The notes: generated by a model not told the origin, from the letters alone. Shown: positions 1 to 8,778, counted from the first letter of the stretch. The stretch: DNA of 64,000 nucleotides from Paradevosia sp036499825 (GCA_036499825.1 DASYCZ010000055.1:5471-69470), one strand, 5' to 3'. Made by a program: numbers and translations.

Positions 1-38
1 GCTTGGTGATCCCCCGTAACTCCAGGCGCTGTGGCGCT

Positions 39-902
39 CTATCTTCCAACGGCGGCTCCCCTTCTCTCGGTGGCCGGCCGCGCACTCAGATCTTGGACTT
101 CCCGCCGGCCAATGTGGACCATAATTTCAGCTGCCGCCAGCGCCGCAATCACCTCGGGCCGCTTATCCCCAAGCCCCATCGCCCCGATCGGTAGCACCAG
201 CCGTTCCAGCGCCGGCTCGGCGCCGCCTTCGGCCAGGTACCAGGTCTTGAATCGCGCCCGTTTCGTCCGCGATCCGACCATGCCCACATAGGGCGCATCC
301 GTTCGCTTCAAAGCCTCCTCGGCGATCAGGAAATCGAGCGCATGGTCATGGGTCAGGATCACATAGGCGCTGCCTCGTGGCGCGCTCCGCACCACGGCTT
401 CCGGCAGCGCCGTCATTACCAGCTCGACCGTCCCGGGCAATCCGGCCAGTTCGTCCTGGCGCGTATCCACCACATGCGTTCGCACCGGCAGCAGCGCCAG
501 AGCGCGCGCCAGCGCCCGGCCCACATGTCCGGCACCGAACACAAAAACATCCGGCCACGCCGCCGCCTCCGCCGCGGCCCGGCGCTGCAACTCGGCGATC
601 TTGCGGGCTTCCGTCAGCATCAGCGCCACCTCTACCCGGCCGCCGCAGCACTGCCCGATCTCCGGCCCCAGCGGCACGTCCAGCGTGCCTGCCGGCAATC
701 CCTCGCGCATCACCTTGCGCGCCCGCTCGATCACCAGGTGCTCCAGCGCCCCGCCGCCGATCGTACCGAGCAGGTCATCCGCCGCGATCAGCATGAAGGT
801 CCCCGCCGCCCTCGGACTGGACCCGCGCACCGCCGTCAGCTCAGCACAGACAGCGACAGGATATTTGGCGGCAAAGTCCGAAATGGCGGCGGCGGTGATC
901 AT
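39..902 (-). CDS. xdhC: XdhC, xanthine dehydrogenase accessory protein
   Basis: XdhC proteins bind molybdenum cofactor, promote its sulfuration and load it into the xanthine dehydrogenase large subunit in the cytoplasm. The 287-residue product has the N-terminal XdhC/CoxI motif SSPR (28-31), a CCGG motif (85-88) and a C-terminal Rossmann domain with GAGHVG (123-128). An open frame runs further upstream, but the ATG at 902 is preferred because it overlaps the xdhB stop as ATGA, the usual sign of translational coupling. It is the last gene of uraH-xdhA-xdhB-xdhC as seen here. Bases 1-38 beyond its stop show no feature. Confidence 0.93.
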   Translation of the reverse strand: MITAAAISDFAAKYPVAVCAELTAVRGSSPRAAGTFMLIAADDLLGTIGGGALEHLVIERARKVMREGLPAGTLDVPLGPEIGQCCGGRVEVALMLTEARKIAELQRRAAAEAAAWPDVFVFGAGHVGRALARALALLPVRTHVVDTRQDELAGLPGTVELVMTALPEAVVRSAPRGSAYVILTHDHALDFLIAEEALKRTDAPYVGMVGSRTKRARFKTWYLAEGGAEPALERLVLPIGAMGLGDKRPEVIAALAAAEIMVHIGRREVQDLSARPATERRGAAVGR

Positions 903-3226
903 CCCGGCCCTGCCCTTCGCAAGCGCTCTACGGCCATCAGCACGCGTTCCGGCGTCACCGGCATGTCGAGCCGCGGCGCGATCTGGTAATGCGCGACGCT
1001 GGCCACCGCCATCGACAGCGCTTCCACCACCGACATCGCGAGACAAATCGGCGGCTCACCCACGGCCTTGGAGCGCCCGATGGCCAACTCCTTATTTACC
1101 GACCACTCCACCAGGCGCACGTTGAAAATCGGCGGCACATCGGATGCCAGCGGAATCTTGTAGGTGGAGGGCGCATGCGTCCGCAGCTCGCCCTTCTTGT
1201 CCCACACCAGTTCCTCGGTCGTCAGCCATCCCAGGCCCTGGATGAACCCGCCTTCGACCTGGCCGATATCGATGGCCGGGTTGAGCGAATGTCCCACATC
1301 CTCCAGCACGTCGGCCCGCTCGACCTGATACTCGCCGGTCAGCGTGTCGATGGTCACTTCGGAGACCGCTGCCCCATAGGCGTAGTAGTAGAACGGCCGC
1401 CCGCGCCCGGTCGCCCGATCCCAATGGATCTTCGGTGTCTTGTAGAACCCTGCCGCCGATAGCTGCACGCGCGACATATAGGCCGACGCCACCAGCTCAT
1501 CGAAGGCCACATACTGCTTGCCGGCCCTGACCCCGCCGAATTCCCAGCGCACCTCGTCAGGTTGCACCTCATACATCCTGGCCGCATGCGCCAGCAGCCG
1601 TTCCTTGATCTGCCGCGCGCCATCCGCCGCCGCCATGGCGTTGAGATCGGTTCCGGACGAGGCCGCGGTCGCCGAGGTATTGGGCACCTTGCCCGTATTG
1701 GTGGCGTTGATCTTCACCCGGCTCAGCGGCAGTCCGAATTCGTGCGCTACCACCTGCGCCACCTTGGTGTGCAGCCCCTGCCCCATTTCGGTACCGCCAT
1801 GGCTGAGGTGCACCGAGCCGTCGCGATAGACATGGATCAGGGCGCCGGCCTGATTGTACCAGGTCGCCGTGAAGGAAATGCCGAACTTCACCGGCGTCAG
1901 CGCGATGCCCTTCTTCAGCACCACGCTGGTCTTGTTGAAGTCGATGATGGCGGCGCGCCGCGCCTGATAGTCCGCCGAGGTTTCCAACTCCTCCACCAGC
2001 TGGTGGATGATGTTGTCCTCCACCTCCTGGTGGTAGGGCGTGATATTGTTCTCGGTCACGCCATAAAAATTCGCCTTGCGGATCTCCAGCGGATCCTTGC
2101 CGAGCGCATAGGCGATATCCTCGATCCAGCGCTCCGCCGCGATCAGCCCCTGCGGGCCGCCGAAGCCGCGAAACGCCGTGTTCGACACCGTGTTGGTGTA
2201 GAGCGGCAGCGACTTCACCCGCACCGCCGGATACCAGTAGGCATTGTCGGCATGGAACAGCGCCCGGTCGGTCACCGGCCCGGTGAGGTCGGCCGAAAAG
2301 CCACCTCGCGCCGCATAGGTTGCGTCGACCGCCTGGATCCTGCCGTCACCATTATAGCCGACCTCGTAGTCGACCATGAAATCGTGGCGCTTGCCCGTCG
2401 CCACCATATCGTCGTCGCGGTCGGGCCGAAGCTTCACCGCTCTGTTGAATTTCCTCGCCGCCAGGGCCGCCACCGCCGCGAACAGATTGCCGTGCGTTTC
2501 CTTGCCGCCGAAGCCACCGCCCATGCGCCGGACGTTCACCGTCACCGCATTGTGGGGAATGCCGAGCACATGCGACACCATCATCTGCACTTCGCTCGGG
2601 TGCTGGGTCGAGGAATTCACCACCACCTCGTCGTCCTCGCCCGGATAGGCGAAGGCGATCTGGCTTTCGAGATAGAAGTGTTCCTGCCCGCCGATATTTA
2701 CCCGGCCCTGCAGCCGGTATTCGGCGCCCTCCATGCCCGCCGCCACATCGCCGCGCTCGAGCTTCAGCGGCTCCGTCACCAGCCGCCCCCCGGCCGCAAT
2801 GGCGCTATCCAGCGCCAGCAACGGTTCAAGATCGCGGTATTCGATCCGCGCCAGCTTAGCCGCCCACCGCGCCGCCTCGCGCGTCTGCCCGATCACCGCG
2901 AATATCGGCTGGCCGTAAAACTCTACCTTGCCCTCGGCAAACACCGGGTCGTCATGCTTATGGGGAGACGACACGTCGTTGTCGCCCGGAATGTCCGCCG
3001 CCGTCAGCACGCCGACCACGCCTGGCGCCGCCCGCACCGCCTCGAAATCCATCGATACGATCTCGGCATGCGCCCGTGCCGACAGGCCCAGATAGGCATG
3101 CAGCGTGCCTTCGGGCTCGTTCAGGTCGTCGATATAGTCGGCCCGCCCCGCCACATGTTTGGCCGCCGAGTCGTGCACGGTCGACTCATGTAACCGCCCC
3201 GTCGTGGCGATTTCGACCTTGTTCAT
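899..3226 (-). CDS. xdhB: Xanthine dehydrogenase, molybdopterin-binding subunit
   Basis: This is the large subunit of the two-subunit bacterial xanthine dehydrogenase, which oxidises hypoxanthine to xanthine and then urate. The 775-residue length is normal for the family. Visible motifs include the glycine-rich FGGKE cofactor-binding segment, RGFGGPQG, and the C-terminal VGEPP motif, whose Glu (about residue 724) corresponds to the family's catalytic glutamate. It starts 31 bases after the xdhA stop and overlaps xdhC by four bases, so the three are almost certainly one transcript. It needs XdhA for electron transfer and XdhC for cofactor loading. Confidence 0.96.
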   Translation of the reverse strand: MNKVEIATTGRLHESTVHDSAAKHVAGRADYIDDLNEPEGTLHAYLGLSARAHAEIVSMDFEAVRAAPGVVGVLTAADIPGDNDVSSPHKHDDPVFAEGKVEFYGQPIFAVIGQTREAARWAAKLARIEYRDLEPLLALDSAIAAGGRLVTEPLKLERGDVAAGMEGAEYRLQGRVNIGGQEHFYLESQIAFAYPGEDDEVVVNSSTQHPSEVQMMVSHVLGIPHNAVTVNVRRMGGGFGGKETHGNLFAAVAALAARKFNRAVKLRPDRDDDMVATGKRHDFMVDYEVGYNGDGRIQAVDATYAARGGFSADLTGPVTDRALFHADNAYWYPAVRVKSLPLYTNTVSNTAFRGFGGPQGLIAAERWIEDIAYALGKDPLEIRKANFYGVTENNITPYHQEVEDNIIHQLVEELETSADYQARRAAIIDFNKTSVVLKKGIALTPVKFGISFTATWYNQAGALIHVYRDGSVHLSHGGTEMGQGLHTKVAQVVAHEFGLPLSRVKINATNTGKVPNTSATAASSGTDLNAMAAADGARQIKERLLAHAARMYEVQPDEVRWEFGGVRAGKQYVAFDELVASAYMSRVQLSAAGFYKTPKIHWDRATGRGRPFYYYAYGAAVSEVTIDTLTGEYQVERADVLEDVGHSLNPAIDIGQVEGGFIQGLGWLTTEELVWDKKGELRTHAPSTYKIPLASDVPPIFNVRLVEWSVNKELAIGRSKAVGEPPICLAMSVVEALSMAVASVAHYQIAPRLDMPVTPERVLMAVERLRRAGPG

Positions 3227-3257
3227 GCGCTGCCTCGCTGCGCTCCGTTGGCGGTCA

Positions 3258-4724
3258 TCACGCCACCTCCCGCTTCAGCCGCTCACCCTGCCCCGAACTT
3301 TCGAGGAAAAACCGCCGTAACAAATTCTGCGCTGCCAGCAGCCGGTATTCGGCACTGGCCCGCATATCGCTGATCGGCTGATAATCCTCGCCGACCGCCG
3401 CGAGCCCATGCTCAAGCGTCTCCAGTGTCCAGGGCCGCCCAACCAGCGCTTCCTCCACCGCCCTGGCCCGCTTCGGTGTCGCAGCCATGCCGCCGAAGGC
3501 GATGCGCGCCATGCCGACCAGTCCGGCGTCGTTGATGAACAGCCGGAACGCCCCGCACAGGGCCGAAATATCCTCGTCCTTGCGCTTGCTCACCTTGTAG
3601 CAGGCGAAATGTTCGTCCTTGGGCAGCGACGGTATCGTCACGCTCTCCACGAACTCACCCTTCTGCCGATCCTGCTTGCCATAGGCGATGAAGTAATTCT
3701 TGAGCTTCACCACCCGTCGCTCCTGCCCCTTGCGCAGCGTGATCGAGGCACCCAGCGCAATCAGTGGTGGCGGCGTGTCGCCGATGGGCGAACCATTGGC
3801 GATGTTGCCGCCGATGGTTCCGGCATTGCGTACCTGTTCGCCGCCGATCCGATTCCAAAGCTCCCCCAGCGCCGGAAAATGCCTGACAATCGCCGCCGTC
3901 GCCTCGCTATAGGTTACCGCCGCACCGAGCCTAAGATGGCCCGTGGTCTCTTCGATGCCATGCAGTTCATCGAGGTGCCCGATAAAGATCAGCGGCCCGA
4001 TATCGCGCATGAACTTGGTGACCCAGAGCCCCACATCGGTTGCGCCCGCCACGATCGTCGCATCCGGCTCCGCCGCATAAATTCCGGCCAGGTCGTCGAC
4101 ACTCGCCGGCACGATGATCCGCGCCCGGCCTTCGCCCACTTCCACCCGTCTGCCGTCTCGCAACGCCTTGAGCCGCACTGTCATCGCGGCGCGTTCCGCC
4201 ACCAGCGGATCGGCGCTTGCGGCTCCATAGGACGCGATCGCCTTGGCGGCCCGCACGATTGGCGAATAGCCCGTACAGCGGCAAAGATTGCCTTGCAGCG
4301 CCTTTTCGATCTCCGGCGTCGTCGGCTCCGGCTTGCGCATCCACAATGAATACAGCGACATCACGATGCCCGGCGTGCAGAATCCGCACTGGCTGCCATG
4401 ATAGTCCACCATCGCCCGCTGCACCGGGTGCAGCGGCCCCGTTGCAGTCGACAGGTGTTCGATCGTCACCACATGCGTCGCATCCAGCGATCCCACAAAG
4501 ATGATGCACGCCGTCACCGTCTCATAGACCAGCACATCGCCGCGCAGCCTGCCGACCAGCACCGTGCACGCCCCGCAATCCCCTTCCGCACACCCCTCCT
4601 TCGATCCCCGCAGGCGCTTGGTCAGCCGCAGGAAATCCAGCAAGGTCTGGGTCGTCGGAAGGTCGGAGAGTTCGATATCCTCATCATTGAGGACGAAACG
4701 GATGGCGGCGCGGATGTCAGACAT
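3258..4724 (-). CDS. xdhA: Xanthine dehydrogenase small subunit (2Fe-2S and FAD)
   Basis: The small subunit carries the electron path from the molybdenum site to NAD+. The N-terminal ferredoxin domain has Cys45, Cys50, Cys53 and Cys73. A second iron-sulfur domain has Cys113, Cys116, Cys148 and Cys150. An FAD-binding domain covers roughly residues 190-370, followed by the CO dehydrogenase-type C-terminal domain. The frame is open 47 codons further upstream, but those codons lie in an intergenic repeat. The ATG at 4724 follows an AGGAGG ribosome site at 4731-4736 and gives a standard N terminus (488 residues). It lies 153 bases downstream of uraH in the same orientation. Confidence 0.95.
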   Translation of the reverse strand: MSDIRAAIRFVLNDEDIELSDLPTTQTLLDFLRLTKRLRGSKEGCAEGDCGACTVLVGRLRGDVLVYETVTACIIFVGSLDATHVVTIEHLSTATGPLHPVQRAMVDYHGSQCGFCTPGIVMSLYSLWMRKPEPTTPEIEKALQGNLCRCTGYSPIVRAAKAIASYGAASADPLVAERAAMTVRLKALRDGRRVEVGEGRARIIVPASVDDLAGIYAAEPDATIVAGATDVGLWVTKFMRDIGPLIFIGHLDELHGIEETTGHLRLGAAVTYSEATAAIVRHFPALGELWNRIGGEQVRNAGTIGGNIANGSPIGDTPPPLIALGASITLRKGQERRVVKLKNYFIAYGKQDRQKGEFVESVTIPSLPKDEHFACYKVSKRKDEDISALCGAFRLFINDAGLVGMARIAFGGMAATPKRARAVEEALVGRPWTLETLEHGLAAVGEDYQPISDMRASAEYRLLAAQNLLRRFFLESSGQGERLKREVA

Positions 4725-4733
4725 CGCAAGCCT

Positions 4734-4854
4734 CCTCATCCGGCGCTTCGCGCCACCTTCTCCCACAGGGGAAAAAGGAGTCGACTGCCAAACTCTCGGC
4801 CCTATCGCCCTTTCCCCTTGAGGGAGAGGGTGCCCGAAGGGAGGGTGAGGGGGG
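4734..4854. repeat. Inverted pair of intergenic repeat elements between uraH and xdhA
   Basis: Two related elements of about 47 bases face each other at 4734-4780 and 4808-4854. One is recognisably the imperfect reverse complement of the other. The right copy can itself fold through CCCTTTCCCC and its near complement. Similar C/T-rich palindromic elements are common between genes in Hyphomicrobiales. The left end abuts the xdhA ribosome site, so the RNA could fold into a long hairpin just ahead of xdhA. A role in mRNA stability or expression ratio is inference. Confidence 0.75.
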
Positions 4855-4877
4855 TTCGACGTCAAGCACCGCGCGCA

Positions 4878-5234
4878 TCAGCTCCCCCGATACGTCGAAT
4901 ACGCAAACGGCGAAACCAGCAGCGGAACATGATAGTGGGCCGCCTCGCTCATCGTGAACCGCACCGGTACCACGTCGAGGAATGGCGTCTTCAAGTCGAC
5001 GCCCAGCCGCTCAAAATACTGCCCGACATGAAAATTCAATTCGAACGCGCCCGGATGGAAACGGTCGCCCTCCAGCAGGGGCTGGTCGACCCGCCCGTCA
5101 GCATTGGTAAACGTCGACAGCACATGATGGCTGTGGTCACCGTGCATCGTCAGTAGATCGAGCCGCATGCCGGCGGCGGGCCTGCCATGCATGGTGTCCA
5201 GGACATGGGTCGTCAAGCGACCGGAACCGGCCAT
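4878..5234 (-). CDS. uraH: 5-hydroxyisourate hydrolase (transthyretin-like)
   Basis: UraH hydrolyses 5-hydroxyisourate, the unstable product of urate oxidation, to OHCU. The 118-residue length is standard. The N terminus carries the LTTHVLDTMHGRPA family signature and the C terminus ends in YRGS, the diagnostic tetrapeptide of this group. It is the first gene upstream of xdhABC on the same strand and is divergent from the puuE-uraD fusion, whose product performs the next step. A shared control region of about 170 bases separates them. Confidence 0.96.
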   Translation of the reverse strand: MAGSGRLTTHVLDTMHGRPAAGMRLDLLTMHGDHSHHVLSTFTNADGRVDQPLLEGDRFHPGAFELNFHVGQYFERLGVDLKTPFLDVVPVRFTMSEAAHYHVPLLVSPFAYSTYRGS

Positions 5235-5346
5235 AAGATCTCCTTGCCTAAGCCAGGGGCAATCCGAAGCAGTGATCGGATATTGCGCACCACCCGACTA
5301 TCGACAAAAAGTAACCGGGTTTAAAGGGGGATCATTGCGGTTTTTT

Positions 5347-5356
5347 ACCAATTGGT
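5347..5356. promoter_or_regulatory. Palindrome in the uraH / puuE-uraD divergent promoter region
   Basis: ACCAATTGGT is a perfect 10-base palindrome in the only shared control region of the purine genes, followed by a further TTGGTCCA-like half. Such symmetry suits a GntR-type dimer. No cognate regulator is identifiable nearby, so this is a candidate only. Confidence 0.3.
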
Positions 5357-5405
5357 CCATTTTTCTGCCCACTCTCGTCTCACTGTTCAATCAACGAGTT
5401 CGTTC

Positions 5406-6821
5406 ATGCGCTACCCTCGCAACATGCAAGGCTACGGAGCCAACCCGCCCCATGCCAACTGGCCGGGCGGCGCCCATGTGGCGGTGCAGTTCGTGCTCAA
5501 CTACGAAGAGGGCGGCGAGAACAACATCCTCCACGGTGACGCCGCCTCGGAGGCCTTCCTGGTCGACGTGATCGGGGCCGCGCCCTGGCCGGGCCTGCGC
5601 CACTGGAACGTCGAATCCATGTACGAATATGGAGCCCGCGCCGGCTTCTGGCGGCTCCATCGCCTGTTTGCCGGACATCGGATCCCCGTCACCGTCTATG
5701 GCGTCGCCACGGCCCTGATGCGCGCGCCCGAACAGCTCGCCGCCATGCAGGCCGCCGGTTGGGAGATCGCCAGCCACGGCTATAAATGGGTCGAGCACAA
5801 GGATATGCCGCCCGACGTCGAGCGGCAGCAGATCCGCGATGCCATTCACCTCCACACCCTGGCCACCGGGCAGCGCCCCACCGGCTGGTACACCGGCCGG
5901 TCTTCGCTCAACACCGTCGACCTCGTCTCGGAGGAAGGCGGCTTCGAATATGTCTCCGACACCTATGACGACGACCTGCCTTACTGGCGGGTCCACAAGG
6001 ACCGCCCGCAACTGATCATTCCCTATACGCTTTCCGCCAATGACATGCGCTTCGTCACCGCCTCGGGCTTTGACAATGGCCAGGCCTATTTTGAGTTCCT
6101 CAGGGATAGTTTCGACTGCCTTTATGCCGAGGGCGAAGCCGGCTCGCCCAAGATGATGAGCATTGGCCTGCACTGCCGGCTCGTCGGCCAGCCCGGCCGC
6201 TTCATGGGCCTCAAGCGCTTTGTCGACTATATTCGCGCCAGGGACAGGGTCTGGATCGCCAGCCGCGTCGACATCGCCCGCCACTGGGCCGCCGAACACC
6301 CCTACGTCAAGCCGGCGCTCATGCCCTCGCAGATGGACAAGCCCGCATTCGTCGAAAAATTCGGCTCCATCTTCGAGCATTCGTCCTGGATCGCCGAGCG
6401 CGCCTGGGACGGTGAGCTGGGCGCCGTCAACGACACCGCCATAGGCCTCCATTTCGCGCTACGCACGCAATTCCGCGCCTCGAGCGAGGCCGAACGTCAT
6501 GCCGTGCTGCGCGCCCATCCCGATCTCGCCGGCAAGCTCGCCGCTGCTCGCCGCCTGACTGAAGCCTCGACCGTCGAACAGGCCTCCGCCGGCCTCGATG
6601 CCCTGACCGATATGGAGCGCGAAAAGTTCTCCCACCTCAACGGTGCCTATACGGCCCGCTTCGGCTTCCCCTTCATCATCGCCGTGCGCGATCACTCCAA
6701 GGCGGAAATCCTCGACGCCTTCGAGCGCCGGCTGGGCAACAGCCACGAGACGGAGTTTCTCACCGCCTGCGCCCAGGTGGAGCGCATCGCCCTGCTCCGC
6801 CTCAAGGCGCTGCTGGACTAA
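5406..6821 (+). CDS. puuE: Fused allantoinase (PuuE) and OHCU decarboxylase (UraD)
   Basis: A 471-residue protein joins two consecutive ureide enzymes. Residues 1-300 are a PuuE-type allantoinase of the polysaccharide deacetylase fold, which opens allantoin to allantoate. Residues 305-471 are a UraD domain, which decarboxylates OHCU to S-allantoin. The UraD part shows IFEHSSW (322-328, including Glu324 and His325), HPDLAGK (371-377, including catalytic His371) and FPFIIAVR near 421-428. Each single enzyme is usually about 300 and 165 residues, so both are full length. The ATG at 5406 is chosen over one 18 codons upstream because the PuuE family starts near RYPRNMQGYG. Confidence 0.95.
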   Translation: MRYPRNMQGYGANPPHANWPGGAHVAVQFVLNYEEGGENNILHGDAASEAFLVDVIGAAPWPGLRHWNVESMYEYGARAGFWRLHRLFAGHRIPVTVYGVATALMRAPEQLAAMQAAGWEIASHGYKWVEHKDMPPDVERQQIRDAIHLHTLATGQRPTGWYTGRSSLNTVDLVSEEGGFEYVSDTYDDDLPYWRVHKDRPQLIIPYTLSANDMRFVTASGFDNGQAYFEFLRDSFDCLYAEGEAGSPKMMSIGLHCRLVGQPGRFMGLKRFVDYIRARDRVWIASRVDIARHWAAEHPYVKPALMPSQMDKPAFVEKFGSIFEHSSWIAERAWDGELGAVNDTAIGLHFALRTQFRASSEAERHAVLRAHPDLAGKLAAARRLTEASTVEQASAGLDALTDMEREKFSHLNGAYTARFGFPFIIAVRDHSKAEILDAFERRLGNSHETEFLTACAQVERIALLRLKALLD

Positions 6822-6826
6822 CCGCG

Positions 6827-6979
6827 TCAGCCGAAGAAAGTCTCGCTGTCGTCGGTCGCCTCGTCCTCTTCTCCATAACGCAAGAGCAGCAACAGAAACG
6901 CGAAGAGGGCGAGCCAGGGCAAATAGGCCTGAACCCAGTCATGCGGCACGGTGTCGATATGGGTCTGGAACTCGTACAT
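6827..6979 (-). CDS. Small single-span membrane protein, 50 residues, unknown function
   Basis: Reading from ATG at 6979 gives MYEFQTHIDT at the start, one hydrophobic segment around residues 20-33 (rich in Leu, Phe and Ala) and an acidic tail ending in DSETFFG. GAGGGA lies immediately before the ATG, closer than ideal. The gene converges on puuE-uraD with five bases between stops. I do not recognise the family. The charge pattern of a soluble head, one span and an acidic tail is not random-looking, but no function can be assigned. Confidence 0.5.
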   Translation of the reverse strand: MYEFQTHIDTVPHDWVQAYLPWLALFAFLLLLLRYGEEDEATDDSETFFG

Positions 6980-7041
6980 TCCCTCATCATAGCGACCAAT
7001 GCTTACGGTTTCGGTAACGCTAATGCGACCTTAACTGCGCG

Positions 7042-7494
7042 TTACTTGTAAAATCCCTCGCGCAGATTGATGCCGTGTTCGGCATAGACTTTCAGCGCGC
7101 ACAGCATGCCGGTCCACCCCTCGCAATTGCCGAAGGCCGCCTTCATGCCCTTCTCGCCCTCGCGCCAGCCGGCTTCGGAAATTCGCACCAGCGTCCGCCC
7201 GTCCTCCAGCCCCTCGAACGTCATCGTCACCGTGGTGTCATAGGCTGGGCCACCATCGGGCGCCGCCGCCCAGCGCAGCACGATCTCCTTGTCCTTCACC
7301 ACGCGCTCCACCTTTACGGGAAACGCGCCGGGAAAATCGGCGAAATCCCACGTCACCGTCACGCCCGTCTCCAGTCGTCCCTTGGCGCCACCCGTGGTGA
7401 AATATTCCGATAGTTGCTTGGGCTCGACCACCGCCTCGAACACTTCCGAGACCGGCTTGGCGATCCGTCCGCTGACATTGAATTCATAAGCCAT
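7042..7494 (-). CDS. SRPBCC (AHSA1/START-like) protein
   Basis: The 150-residue protein begins MAYEFNVSGRIAKPV and follows the SRPBCC helix-grip pattern, with an EVFEAVVEP helix, a TWDFADFPG strand region and a C-terminal helix around GWTGMLCALK. The family binds hydrophobic ligands in a deep cavity. The start at 7494 is preferred over an ATG eleven codons upstream because it gives the usual N terminus. It is divergent from an ArsR-type regulator with only 51 bases between starts, a very common pairing in which the regulator controls the SRPBCC gene. The ligand is unknown. Confidence 0.88.
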   Translation of the reverse strand: MAYEFNVSGRIAKPVSEVFEAVVEPKQLSEYFTTGGAKGRLETGVTVTWDFADFPGAFPVKVERVVKDKEIVLRWAAAPDGGPAYDTTVTMTFEGLEDGRTLVRISEAGWREGEKGMKAAFGNCEGWTGMLCALKVYAEHGINLREGFYK

Positions 7495-7527
7495 TTTGGC
7501 CCCCTCGCGCTTGACTGCCAAAACCAT

Positions 7528-7547
7528 ATGTTATAAAAACATAACAT
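7528..7547. promoter_or_regulatory. Inverted repeat, candidate ArsR operator overlapping the arsR-type start codon
   Basis: ATGTTAT (7528-7534) and ATAACAT (7541-7547) are exact reverse complements separated by six A-rich bases. The right arm covers the first two bases of the regulator's ATG at 7546. The repeat lies in the 51-base region between two divergent genes, so a bound dimer would cover both promoters. Confidence 0.7.
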
Positions 7548-7878
7548 GTCAACCGAAGACGAAAACGACACCACCTTCAAGGCCTTGAGCCATCGAGTGC
7601 GGCGCCGCCTGCTCGACCTCCTGAAGTCCGAGCCGCGCACCACCGGGATGCTTTGCGACCTCATGCCCGAGCTCGACCGCTGCACCGTCATGCAGCACCT
7701 GCGGGTGCTGGAAGAGGCCGGCCTCATCATCGTCGAACGCCGCGGCCGCGAGCGTTGGAACCATCTTGACGCCCTGCCGATCCATGCCATTCACGAACGC
7801 TGGATCGGTCCTTACGCCGCCTATGCGGCCTCCATGCTGGCGCGCCTCCAGCGCCAGGCCGAGAACTCGCCCGCATGA
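7546..7878 (+). CDS. ArsR-family winged-helix transcriptional regulator
   Basis: The 110-residue protein has the ArsR winged-helix fold. FKALSHRVRRRLLDLL (11-26) forms the first helix, TVMQHLRVLEEAGLI is the recognition helix region, and VERRGRERWNHLD is the wing. No metal-binding Cys pair of the ArsR/SmtB type is obvious, which fits the subgroup that partners SRPBCC genes. No Shine-Dalgarno sequence precedes the ATG because the operator repeat occupies that space, so a leaderless transcript is possible. It repressing itself and the divergent SRPBCC gene is inference. Confidence 0.9.
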   Translation: MSTEDENDTTFKALSHRVRRRLLDLLKSEPRTTGMLCDLMPELDRCTVMQHLRVLEEAGLIIVERRGRERWNHLDALPIHAIHERWIGPYAAYAASMLARLQRQAENSPA

Positions 7879-7947
7879 GCTTGCCCATGGCTTCGCGCCG
7901 CGCGAGGCTCTAGTCTCGTTCTCGAATCTCATTGACGATGCGAAGCC

Positions 7948-8778
7948 ATGGCCAACACCACCTACGCCACGCCCCCCGCCGGCCTGCCGCCGCAGACCGC
8001 CCTTCACACCGGCCGCGCCGTTTTCACCGAGGCCTATGCGGTCATCCCGCATGGCGTTATGCGCGACATCGTCACCTCCTTCCTGCCGCATTGGCGCGAC
8101 ACTCGCGCCTGGATCATCGCCCGCCCGCTATCCGGATTTTCGGAAACCTTCGCCCAATACATCATGGAAGTTGCTCCCGGGGGCGGTAGCGACAGCCCGG
8201 AACCCGACCCAACCGCCGAAGGCGTCCTCTTTGTCATCAGCGGTGAAGCCACCCTCGTGATCGATGGCACGAGGCACCGTCTTGCTCCCGGCGGCTACGC
8301 TTTCCTGCCCCCCGGCCACACCTGGACGCTCGTCAACCACGGTGCCGTTCCCGCCACCTTCCATTGGGTCCGCAAGCGCTATGAAGCCGTTCACGGCATC
8401 GAAACGCCGCCGGCCTTCGTCACCAACGAACGGGATACGCCGATCCGCTGGATGCCCGGCACCCAGGATCGCTGGGGCACCACCCGCTTTGTCGATCCCG
8501 CCGATCTGCGCCACGACATGCATGTCAACATCGTCACCCTAGAGCCGGGTGCGTCGATCCCCTTCGAGGAAACCCATGTCATGGAGCATGGCCTCTACGT
8601 GCTCGAGGGCAAGGCCGTCTATCGTCTCAACCGCGACTGGGTGGAGGTGGAGGCCGGTGATTTCATGTGGCTGCGCGCCTTCTGCCCGCAAGCCTGCTAC
8701 GCTGGCGGCCCCGGCCGCTTCCGTTATCTGCTCTACAAGGACGTCAATCGTCACGTGCAATTGAGCCCGCCGCGATGA
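7948..8778 (+). CDS. allE: (S)-ureidoglycine aminohydrolase (bicupin)
   Basis: AllE removes ammonia from S-ureidoglycine to give S-ureidoglycolate. The 276-residue protein is a double cupin. The first barrel includes GVLFVISGEATLVIDG followed by PGGYAFLPPGHTW. The second includes EHGLYVLEGKAVYRL, with EETHVMEHG supplying likely metal-binding residues. The next gene, allA, overlaps its stop as ATGA, so the two enzymes of consecutive steps are translationally coupled. Allantoate amidohydrolase (allC), which would make its substrate, is not in the window. Confidence 0.93.
   Translation: MANTTYATPPAGLPPQTALHTGRAVFTEAYAVIPHGVMRDIVTSFLPHWRDTRAWIIARPLSGFSETFAQYIMEVAPGGGSDSPEPDPTAEGVLFVISGEATLVIDGTRHRLAPGGYAFLPPGHTWTLVNHGAVPATFHWVRKRYEAVHGIETPPAFVTNERDTPIRWMPGTQDRWGTTRFVDPADLRHDMHVNIVTLEPGASIPFEETHVMEHGLYVLEGKAVYRLNRDWVEVEAGDFMWLRAFCPQACYAGGPGRFRYLLYKDVNRHVQLSPPR

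Noticed and set aside
1562..3193. 543-codon plus-strand frame opposite xdhB
   Set aside because: Shadow of the molybdopterin subunit gene; composition is His/Arg-rich and shows no family pattern.
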